Source of the DNA: Candidatus Poribacteria bacterium
GTDB lineage: Bacteria > Poribacteria > WGA-4E > UBA9662
NCBI GenBank assembly: GCA_002729015.1
Contig: PBVO01000021.1
Coordinates: 1-5,082, forward strand
DNA length: 5,082 bases
Reading direction: 5' to 3'
Shown: positions 1 to 5,082 of the stretch, one piece after another
How positions within the stretch are numbered: position 1 is the stretch's first letter
Layout: each line of letters begins with the position of its first letter
Notes under the pieces: model-generated
What the model was told of the DNA's origin: nothing
Databases searched by the model: none
Seen by the model: only the letters and a program-made list of their open reading frames with translations
Translations under genes and position numbers: made by a program

Positions 1-638
1 AGATTATCGATACGTCGTTTCATATTTTTATCATGGCTGATAATTGCACCGCCTTCGAAGGTATTAAATACTTTTGTTGCGTGAAAGCTTAGTATAGACA
101 TGTCACCGCAATTCAGAATGCTTTTGTTTTTATCTTCTACGCCAAAGGCGTGCGCGGCATCGTAAATTACTCTTAAGTTATTTATTCGTGCAATTCTCTC
201 AATTTCAGCTGTATCGCATGGATTGCCATAGCAATGCACGGGTAATATAGCGGTTGTTTGGGGTGTGATGGCAGCTTCGATTTTTTTTGGATTGATGTTT
301 AGAGTGTGAGGTTCAATGTCCACAAAAATAGGTTTTATACTATTCCACAATAAAGAATGCGAGGTGGCTACAAAAGAATAGGGGGTCGTTATAACTTCAC
401 CGGTCACTCTAAGAGCCTGCAGAGCTGATACCAAAGCTAATGTCCCATTTGAGAATAAGGATACGTATGGTACGTTCAGGTAACTCGCTAAACCGGACTC
501 TAGTTGGGTGTGAAAGGGGCCATTGTTTGTTAGAGATCTATTTTCCCAAATTTTCTCAAGGTATGGTAGAAATTCCTCAAGCTCCGGCAAATATGGGCGG
601 GTGACTTCAATTGATCTGTTTTTCAATTCCGTTTCCAT
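1..638 (-). CDS. DegT/DnrJ/EryC1/StrS-family sugar aminotransferase, partial (C-terminus beyond left edge)
   Basis: A PLP-dependent aminotransferase of the family that converts nucleotide-linked keto-sugars to amino-sugars in the cytoplasm, for surface polysaccharide or glycoprotein synthesis. I translated 212 codons from the ATG at 638; the frame stays open to the window edge. Family hallmarks are the N-terminal segment VTRPYLPELEEF (12-23), LTNNGP (36-41), FSNGTLAL (62-69, phosphate/PLP region), TTPYSFVAT (84-92), DAAHAFG (160-166, with Asp160 expected to pair with the PLP ring nitrogen) and SFHATK (184-189, with Lys189 the expected Schiff-base lysine). Members usually have about 370-390 residues, so a bit over half is visible and the catalytic core looks intact. 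The style resembles VioA/FdtB-like 4- or 3-amino-dideoxysugar transaminases, but the exact sugar cannot be read from this. It lies 61 bases after the GT-B glycosyltransferase on the same strand, probably in one operon. The ribosome binding site is weak (GGG about 8 bases upstream). Confidence -1.
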   Translation of the reverse strand, partial: METELKNRSIEVTRPYLPELEEFLPYLEKIWENRSLTNNGPFHTQLESGLASYLNVPYVSLFSNGTLALVSALQALRVTGEVITTPYSFVATSHSLLWNSIKPIFVDIEPHTLNINPKKIEAAITPQTTAILPVHCYGNPCDTAEIERIARINNLRVIYDAAHAFGVEDKNKSILNCGDMSILSFHATKVFNTFEGGAIISHDKNMKRRIDN

Positions 639-699
639 CTTACAAACCCATGCTAAACAACTGTTGCAGAAAATTAATGGCAGATTACCCCGGCAGTGA

Positions 700-2283
700 T
701 CAGTTTATCAAACTTTGTGATTTTTGGTTTGCAACATTTATTCTGTCTTTATTATGTTTCCATTCTAGCGCCCTAATCAACTTTTGAACGCTATCTTTGA
801 ACTTTGGAAATTGATCAAAGATAGAGTACGCTATTTGTTGGCGAGTGGCTTGATCCAACTCTAAATGATAAGTGATCAATCCAAGAAGCTCCGTATAGTT
901 ATCTGCTAGGTATTCCGAAGGCAAAATGTTTGATACGTCGCCATAATTTATGGAAAAAACTGGTGTTCCATGTCCGATGGCCGTTGCAGCTGCACCACCA
1001 CCGCCTAATCGTTTGGTATTGACTAGAAAATCAATCATACTCAGGAACGTTTTTATTTCTGTTATCTGTCCAAGAAATTCTGCGCGTGGCCCACACATCC
1101 GACCTATCTTTGTAACGAGCTTATCCTCGCAACGACCAACAAGAAGAAATTTTATTCTTGGGTCTGTTTGAAGTGTTTTATTGATAAATTCAATTTCATC
1201 AAGCCCAATCTCCCAATCTAATCTATTACTCACAACAGCTATTAAAATTTCCTCAGCTTTGTATCCGAATTCGGATTTGCTGGCTGGTTTTCTTCCAAAT
1301 AAACTATCTTGTTGCGCCGCCTGGCTCACTATTTTTTTATATTTTTTTGAATCAATTTGTGCGCCCTCAAGCGCCTTGATTTGTGTCGAAGAAAGTTCTT
1401 CAAATACACTTACGAGTGAAGAAAAAGGCGAGGGAACAAGCATGGATGATGTCATGTAGATGAGTGATGGTATATGACTCGCGATAAATTCTTGGAAAAT
1501 ATTGTAACCCCCAACATTTATCATAAAGCCAGGTTGTATTTTTTCTAGGATTTCGAAGAAGTCCTCTAGAGAACTTTTCTTGAAATGACTGGCGGCTAAA
1601 TTGTATATAGGGACCTCCTTTCCATCAAAATCCCAGATACGAAACCCTTCTGGAGTGTCAAGGTAATTTCCTTTGAATGGCTCTATCACGGGTAATTTAT
1701 TCTCGGGTGGAAAGGACTGAATTTGCACTATTAATACCTCAAAGCCTAATTCCAGAAGTGCATCATACAGTTCTAATAAAAGCTGTGTTGGTGAATGACT
1801 CACGCTGAGGATCTGGCTTGAAACAAGTAAAATTGTTTTTTTATTCTGATTAACGTTGTACTCCAGAGTTAAGTCGGAAGATTCATCTTTAAACTCCTTA
1901 ACAAGAGAATTGAACATTTTGGCTAACGGCTTATCGAAAGATATATTTTTCCGAAACCCTATTGTGACTAGATTATAAATAAAGGCGTTTTTATTCTCTA
2001 CCCCCGAGATTTTATTGAAAATTTTTTGGATATGATGGTCAATTTGTTCGTCATGAAAATATGATGCGTAAATGCTCAAATAAAAGATACTTAATGGGAG
2101 TTGTTGCTTTAAATTGTGTTCATTCGTCAGGAAGTTTTTAATCTGATCTCGCACATAGTCCTTATTTTCTTGGGAAAGATTTGGGATTTCATTACGATTA
2201 TCAGCAATTGCCCGACAATGAGAATCTAGATCGCCTTCTAATCGGAAAAGTGAATTGAAAGCTGATAATAAAATATCCGACAT
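700..2283 (-). CDS. GT-B-fold glycosyltransferase with N-terminal helical domain
   Basis: A predicted cytoplasmic or membrane-associated glycosyltransferase of 527 residues from the ATG at 2283; an in-frame ATG at 2295 would add four residues. I prefer 2283 because it overlaps the upstream stop as TAATG and has GGGA six bases before it, while 2295 has no ribosome site. Residues 1 to about 140 look helical and match no domain I can name. A first Rossmann-like half begins at about 149 (TILLVSSQILSVSHSP) and a second at about 345 (ILIAVVSNRLDWE, then FLLVGRCED near 379-387). The second half carries the donor-site glycine motif GGGGAAATAIGHGTPVFSI (427-445). The usual glutamate in the E-A-(M/L)-A-x-G-x-P-V pattern is a threonine here. 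There is no signal peptide or transmembrane segment. The neighbouring sugar aminotransferase suggests polysaccharide assembly. The GT-B fold call is fairly secure, but CAZy family and sugar specificity are unknown. Confidence -1.
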   Translation of the reverse strand: MSDILLSAFNSLFRLEGDLDSHCRAIADNRNEIPNLSQENKDYVRDQIKNFLTNEHNLKQQLPLSIFYLSIYASYFHDEQIDHHIQKIFNKISGVENKNAFIYNLVTIGFRKNISFDKPLAKMFNSLVKEFKDESSDLTLEYNVNQNKKTILLVSSQILSVSHSPTQLLLELYDALLELGFEVLIVQIQSFPPENKLPVIEPFKGNYLDTPEGFRIWDFDGKEVPIYNLAASHFKKSSLEDFFEILEKIQPGFMINVGGYNIFQEFIASHIPSLIYMTSSMLVPSPFSSLVSVFEELSSTQIKALEGAQIDSKKYKKIVSQAAQQDSLFGRKPASKSEFGYKAEEILIAVVSNRLDWEIGLDEIEFINKTLQTDPRIKFLLVGRCEDKLVTKIGRMCGPRAEFLGQITEIKTFLSMIDFLVNTKRLGGGGAAATAIGHGTPVFSINYGDVSNILPSEYLADNYTELLGLITYHLELDQATRQQIAYSIFDQFPKFKDSVQKLIRALEWKHNKDRINVANQKSQSLIN

Positions 2284-2465
2284 TAGTTTTCCCATTCTGG
2301 ACGAAATTTACTTAATGCCTGTTTTGCTAGCAAGATATATGCCATTGTTAGCCAAGGTTTTTTATGCTTTGCGTAATAGTTTATGGAAGACTTTATTTCA
2401 CATTGTCTGATTAAAATGGCAGATGGATTTAATTTTGATGGGGTATTTTTTAGTAATCGGTACAA
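2283..2465 (-). CDS. Short unidentified frame, possible remnant of a larger gene
   Basis: A 60-codon frame opening with TTG at 2465 and ending in a TAA that shares its last base with the ATG of the GT-B gene (TAATG). The peptide reads like ordinary globular protein: PSAILIRQCEIKSSINYYAK, followed by a basic helical stretch with KKPWLTMAYILLAKQALSKF and the end RPEWEN. I do not recognise it. No ATG is available. The frame continues upstream of the TTG through plausible codons (ISCLFLCKQEL) to a TAG at 2505-2507, which fits a 3' remnant of a decayed or deleted gene at least as well as an independent small protein. The stop/start overlap with the next gene is typical of genuine adjacent genes in an operon, which favours past or present translation. 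Chance is not excluded. Confidence -1.
   Translation of the reverse strand: MYRLLKNTPSKLNPSAILIRQCEIKSSINYYAKHKKPWLTMAYILLAKQALSKFRPEWEN
2290..2293 (-). promoter_or_regulatory. Candidate ribosome binding site deciding the GT-B gene start
   Basis: On the minus strand GGGA followed by six bases precedes the ATG at 2283, inside the last codons of the 60-codon frame. The alternative ATG at 2295 has only TCGTCCAGA before it, with no purine-rich core. The site supports the start at 2283 and translational coupling through TAATG. The match to the Shine-Dalgarno consensus is only partial. Confidence -1.
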
Positions 2466-2502
2466 TTCTTGCTTGCATAGAAATAAACATGAGATTGTTT
2501 GT

Positions 2503-2515
2503 ATCTAAATTAGAT
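2503..2515. repeat. Perfect 6-bp inverted repeat ATCTAA-A-TTAGAT, operator-like
   Basis: Two six-base arms mirror each other around a single central A in the divergent intergenic region, about 95 bases upstream of the plus-strand ATG. It has the form of a small dimeric-regulator site, but it is short and AT-rich and could arise by chance. It also contains the TAG that closes the upstream extension of the 60-codon frame. Confidence -1.
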
Positions 2516-2596
2516 GGAAAAGTAAGTGAAATAAATACGTAAGTACCCAAGGTTCTGCGAGAAGAAATATCACAAAATGGCTTGATTCTAAAACGT

Positions 2597-2600
2597 GGAA
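2597..2600 (+). promoter_or_regulatory. Candidate ribosome binding site for the GT2-radical SAM gene
   Basis: GGAA lies nine bases before the ATG at 2610. The upstream in-frame GTG at 2595 overlaps this site and has no purine-rich sequence before it. GT2 proteins also usually begin just before the (L)SIIVPTFNR strand, which fits the ATG start. The site is weak but is the best available. Confidence -1.
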
Positions 2601-2609
2601 AAAATAACA

Positions 2610-4868
2610 ATGACCAAGAAAACCTTACTCTCCATTATTGTGCCTACGTTTAATCGCCAATTCGCATCAGAGAGAATACTGGAATATTGTAGGGTGCTTC
2701 ACCTAGCGTTGGAAGGCACCACGGTACAATTCGAAATGATTGTAATAGATGACGGCTCAAAAGAAGATATTTGCGCTGAAAACAAACGCAAACTCAAGAA
2801 AATGTCCGCGATAAAATTTTACGAGTCTCACCAAAACAAGGGACCAGGTGTTGCCCGTGATTATGGACTCCAATTTTCATCAGGCAAATGGGTTTGGTTT
2901 CTCGATGATGACGACGAACTTGATCCGAAGGGGTTAAAAACACTCGTTGATGCGCTCAGCTCAGAGTTTCGAAAGGAAGATGTAATCGCACATTCACTCC
3001 AAAACGATTACTCTAATCACGCGGGAGAATTGGCTGAAACGATAATAAAAAAATTACTGCACTTCAGAGAAAAACAAGAAGTATTTAATTACATTTTCCG
3101 GAGGGAATTTCTTCTTAGTAACGAAATTAAATTTTCAGAAGGATTTCATGAGGATATAAGATATCTTTATCAAGTTTTTTCCGAAATGTCTGGTTTTCAT
3201 ATCTTGCCGAGAAGAGTGGTACTGAAAAGAAATTCAGAGGAAGCTATAACATCAAAAATGACGAGCGATCGTATAGACGGATATTTTCGTGCATTTTTGG
3301 AAATTATTGACTACGAGAGTTCAAACCGCAAAAAACTGAGAACTCAAGTGGATGTGGATGAACTATTCTCGCAGACACTCGGCGTTATTCTACATTGCAC
3401 AATGCAAGAGAACGACCAAGTTGTAGCTCACCTGCTCTCATATTTGAGAGAAAAAGTAAGTTTGGATTTGGAACTGTCTCGCCACTCGAGAGAGTGTCGC
3501 AAACATGGCGTGAATTCTACCAATTTCAAATACGCTAGCAGCTTTTGGCGAACCAACATGAAAGCTGAGCAAAGCCTGTTAATAAACGGGCTTCGTAAAA
3601 TATTTGGCACTCGACTTTCATGCAAAGACTTGGACTCTTCCTTGTTCCTTGGGCCTGACGAAATCCGTGCATGCTGTAAGAGGTTCTTTGTTGCAGGCAA
3701 GAGAAAAGGTGACGTCGTTCTCCTAAAGGGAGGTGACGAAGTAGATCTCAAGGCAATCAATGCAGCTAAGGCAGATCTAATCAGGCGTATCAATGTTGAG
3801 GGAGCTGAGGAGTGCAAAGGCTGCCCATATATAGAGCGAAGAGAGATAGGCAGTGACGCAGTCGACTATATATCTCTTGAAAATTTTTCATATTGCAATA
3901 TGAGATGCACGTACTGCTCCCCAAAATATTATGGAGGCACCGAAGCTAGTTATAATGCCGCAAAAGTAATCGAGGAACTCACAAACAAATGTGGGGGTTT
4001 GAGTCAGGATTGTCATGTTGTATGGGGCGGTGGAGAACCAACTCTCAGCCCACGCTTCAAGCCGGTAAATGAACACCTCATTTCAACGAATGCGGTTACT
4101 AAGCTACGTGTCTTATCTAATAGCCTGAGACATTCAGATCAATTACATAGTTTAATTGCTGACAAAAGAGTGCATCTTGTTACCAGCATTGATGCTGGCA
4201 CACCCTTGGCATTTCGGGAGATACGAGGTAAGGGCAACATAACCACAGTCATTGAAAATCTGCAGGCGTACTCCACTGCAATGAAGGAAAAGCGCAGGCT
4301 AACCATTAAGTACATTTTAATGCCAAATAATGCATCCTCAAGTGAATTAGAATCATTCGTATCGCTTATGGTGGAAGCAGGGTTGATGGAGTCCATGTTT
4401 CAGATAAGCTGTGATTTTACTCTAGAGTCAGCGCCAAGTTTGCTGGTCTGTGCAATGTATGAGCTAGCCGCCAGACTATACGCTGCAGGTGCAGCTATCG
4501 TTTTTTTTGACGATCTGATTCGAGACAGAGTTAAACTCGCTGACCTGGATATAAATTCGGTAAGGGAACACCTACAAAAAAACTTAGTAAGCCAGAAATT
4601 TATTCAGTTTCCGAACCCGGAGAAAAAAATTGTATTATGGGGACGCGGACTACAAGCACGTTGGTTATCCGGTAGTACAAATTGCGGGCACTCGGGTTTA
4701 ATCATTGATACGGTAAGCGACGAAGCGCAATATTTTCACAAACGAGCATCTGAGGGTCTAAGTGATCTGTTGATTTACCCATCAGGCGTGCAGTCAATTT
4801 ATGAAATTATAAAAAACATTGAAGATGCAAAATTAGGCGATAAAATTCTCCGGGGTGTTTTAATTTAA
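2610..4868 (+). CDS. GT2 glycosyltransferase / radical SAM fusion protein with C-terminal Rossmann-like segment
   Basis: A 752-residue multidomain protein (757 if the GTG at 2595 is used). Positions are from the ATG. Residues about 6-210 are a GT2, GT-A-fold glycosyltransferase: LSIIVPTFNR (7-16), VIDDGS (45-50, nucleotide-binding Asp), NKGPGVARDYGL, the metal site WFLDDDDE (96-103) and HED (180-182, candidate catalytic base). A mainly helical linker spans about 215-340. Residues about 345-620 hold a radical SAM unit: CC (355-356) in a CCKRFF motif, CKGC (402-405), the 4Fe-4S motif CX3CX2C (Cys429, 433, 436), WGGGEPT (472-478, SAM binding) and SIDAGTPLAFREIRG. Residues about 672-750 resemble a Rossmann-type nucleotide-binding piece starting IVLWGRGLQARWL. 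No SPASM cysteine cluster, signal peptide or transmembrane helix is seen. The enzyme probably transfers a sugar and performs a radical reaction in surface-glycan synthesis; both substrates are unknown. Domain calls are secure, and the frame is uninterrupted. Confidence -1.
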   Translation: MTKKTLLSIIVPTFNRQFASERILEYCRVLHLALEGTTVQFEMIVIDDGSKEDICAENKRKLKKMSAIKFYESHQNKGPGVARDYGLQFSSGKWVWFLDDDDELDPKGLKTLVDALSSEFRKEDVIAHSLQNDYSNHAGELAETIIKKLLHFREKQEVFNYIFRREFLLSNEIKFSEGFHEDIRYLYQVFSEMSGFHILPRRVVLKRNSEEAITSKMTSDRIDGYFRAFLEIIDYESSNRKKLRTQVDVDELFSQTLGVILHCTMQENDQVVAHLLSYLREKVSLDLELSRHSRECRKHGVNSTNFKYASSFWRTNMKAEQSLLINGLRKIFGTRLSCKDLDSSLFLGPDEIRACCKRFFVAGKRKGDVVLLKGGDEVDLKAINAAKADLIRRINVEGAEECKGCPYIERREIGSDAVDYISLENFSYCNMRCTYCSPKYYGGTEASYNAAKVIEELTNKCGGLSQDCHVVWGGGEPTLSPRFKPVNEHLISTNAVTKLRVLSNSLRHSDQLHSLIADKRVHLVTSIDAGTPLAFREIRGKGNITTVIENLQAYSTAMKEKRRLTIKYILMPNNASSSELESFVSLMVEAGLMESMFQISCDFTLESAPSLLVCAMYELAARLYAAGAAIVFFDDLIRDRVKLADLDINSVREHLQKNLVSQKFIQFPNPEKKIVLWGRGLQARWLSGSTNCGHSGLIIDTVSDEAQYFHKRASEGLSDLLIYPSGVQSIYEIIKNIEDAKLGDKILRGVLI

Positions 4869-4909
4869 TTAAACTGGTTTTGTGGATTTCTGGAAGGGGT
4901 TTTGAAAAC

Positions 4910-4935
4910 TTTCAAGATGAGGTAGCATCTCGAAA
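4910..4935. repeat. Imperfect hairpin downstream of the GT2-radical SAM gene
   Basis: Arms TTTCAAGATG and CATCTCGAAA pair at nine of ten positions around the six-base loop AGGTAG. It lies 42 bases past the stop codon, between this gene and the FAD-type oxidoreductase. No T-tract follows on the plus strand, so it is not a standard intrinsic terminator. It could be an mRNA-stabilising 3' structure, a processing site or chance. Confidence -1.
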
Positions 4936-4972
4936 AATATCCCAGACTGTCATAGATGGGTAAGATAGTTCA

Positions 4973-4982
4973 TGAGTACTCA
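4973..4982. repeat. Perfect 10-bp palindrome TGAGTACTCA
   Basis: A gap-free palindrome 32 bases upstream of the start of the oxidoreductase gene and just before a run of six T (4988-4993). It could be a regulator-binding site. As RNA it would form only a three-pair stem, too weak to be a terminator. Chance occurrence is possible. Confidence -1.
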
Positions 4983-5014
4983 CACCCTTTTTTCAATGGA
5001 AAAATCTGCGAATT

Positions 5015-5082
5015 ATGAGAAATAGAGTTTTAATCGTGGGGGCGGGACCCGCTGGATTGTCTCTGGCTGCTTATTTAACCAA
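5015..5082 (+). CDS. FAD/NAD(P)-binding oxidoreductase, N-terminal fragment
   Basis: The first 22 codons of a gene cut by the right edge: MRNRVLIVGAGPAGLSLAAY, then LT. The strand-glycine-loop-helix pattern VLIVGAGPAGLSLA is the classic GxGxxG dinucleotide-binding fold at the N-terminus of FAD-dependent oxidoreductases. Possible relatives include amine oxidase/protoporphyrinogen oxidase-like enzymes, UDP-galactopyranose mutase-like enzymes and FAD-dependent monooxygenases; the fragment cannot separate these. I chose the ATG at 5015 because it directly precedes the first beta strand and an in-frame TGA lies upstream at 4973-4975. GGA at 4998-5000 is rather distant for a ribosome site. It is 146 bases downstream of the GT2-radical SAM gene on the same strand, so co-transcription is possible but not shown. 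Confidence -1.
   Translation, partial: MRNRVLIVGAGPAGLSLAAYLT

Larger units (their letters stand above)
2466..2609. other. Divergent intergenic region between the minus-strand operon and the GT2-radical SAM gene
   Basis: An AT-rich stretch from which the two gene sets read apart, so promoters in both directions are expected. I found no convincing sigma-70 promoter. The best minus-strand pair is TTCACT, a 17-base spacer, then TAGATA, which is a poor -10. The region holds an odd-centred inverted repeat at 2503-2515 and the hexamer GTAAGT twice (2522-2527 and 2539-2544). A minus-strand open frame crosses it but has no coding character. Confidence -1.

Noticed and set aside
281..288. Run of eight T (A8 on the coding strand) in the aminotransferase gene
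   Set aside because: It encodes Lys codons in an AT-rich gene and the frame is intact. Similar T7 runs at 1332-1338 and 1342-1348 show that such tracts are common here.
640..651. Three-codon frame ATG GGT TTG TAA on the minus strand, ending one base before the aminotransferase ATG
   Set aside because: Too short to mean anything without a leader-peptide context. It has no run of regulatory codons and no attenuator structure.
2398..2610. Minus-strand 70-codon open frame across the divergent intergenic region
   Set aside because: It overlaps the 60-codon frame in another register and starts inside the first codons of the plus-strand gene. Its peptide looks like translated AT-rich spacer, with no motif or ribosome site.
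3428..3817. Minus-strand 129-codon open frame inside the fusion gene
   Set aside because: It lies wholly antisense to a frame with clear family motifs and has a Ser/Arg/Leu-rich shadow composition. Other antisense frames at 3888-4076 and 4139-4396 were rejected for the same reason, as were the plus-strand frames at 950-1171 and 1181-1459 opposite the GT-B gene.
4864..4873. Palindrome TTTAATTAAA at the stop codon of the fusion gene
   Set aside because: A ten-base pure-AT palindrome is expected often in sequence of this composition, and it overlaps the stop codon with no other signal.
4958..4993. GGGT...ACCC followed by six T, as an intrinsic terminator
   Set aside because: The outer stem is only four pairs with 22 bases enclosed and no stable inner stem, too weak for a confident terminator.
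4996..5025. Short plus-strand frame ATG GAA AAA TCT ... TAG overlapping the oxidoreductase start
   Set aside because: Only nine codons, in a different register from the GAGPAG frame, and with no ribosome site of its own.

Overview
The window is a piece of an AT-rich bacterial cell-surface glycan locus (LPS O-antigen, capsule or a similar modification cluster). A sugar-nucleotide aminotransferase and two glycosyltransferases of different folds sit beside a radical SAM enzyme and the start of an FAD-type oxidoreductase. Gene content and protein style suggest a Gram-negative bacterium, but nothing in the sequence fixes the genus. No rRNA, tRNA, CRISPR array, insertion sequence or JUMPstart/ops element was seen.

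The left half is on the minus strand. Read in the direction of transcription, it holds a short 60-codon frame (2465 to 2283) that may be the remnant of a larger gene, then a GT-B-fold glycosyltransferase (2283 to 700) joined to it by a TAATG stop/start overlap. After a 61-base gap comes a DegT/DnrJ/EryC1/StrS-family PLP aminotransferase that starts at 638 and runs off the left edge. These three are probably co-transcribed. The aminotransferase would make an amino-deoxy sugar nucleotide, and the GT-B enzyme could transfer that sugar or another.

The right half is on the plus strand and diverges from a roughly 100-to-145-base AT-rich intergenic region. Its main gene (2610 to 4868) is the most striking object here: one 752-residue protein with an N-terminal GT2 (GT-A fold) glycosyltransferase, a helical linker, a radical SAM core (CX3CX2C plus GGEP) preceded by a CC and a CxxC cysteine pair, and a small C-terminal Rossmann-like segment. 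A 146-base gap with an imperfect hairpin and a 10-bp palindrome follows. Then comes the first 22 codons of a protein with a GAGPAG dinucleotide-binding motif, cut by the right edge.

Together the genes suggest a glycan in which an amino sugar is made and transferred, and in which one polypeptide both transfers a sugar and carries out a radical reaction on a sugar, lipid carrier or other acceptor. The radical SAM substrate cannot be deduced from the sequence.
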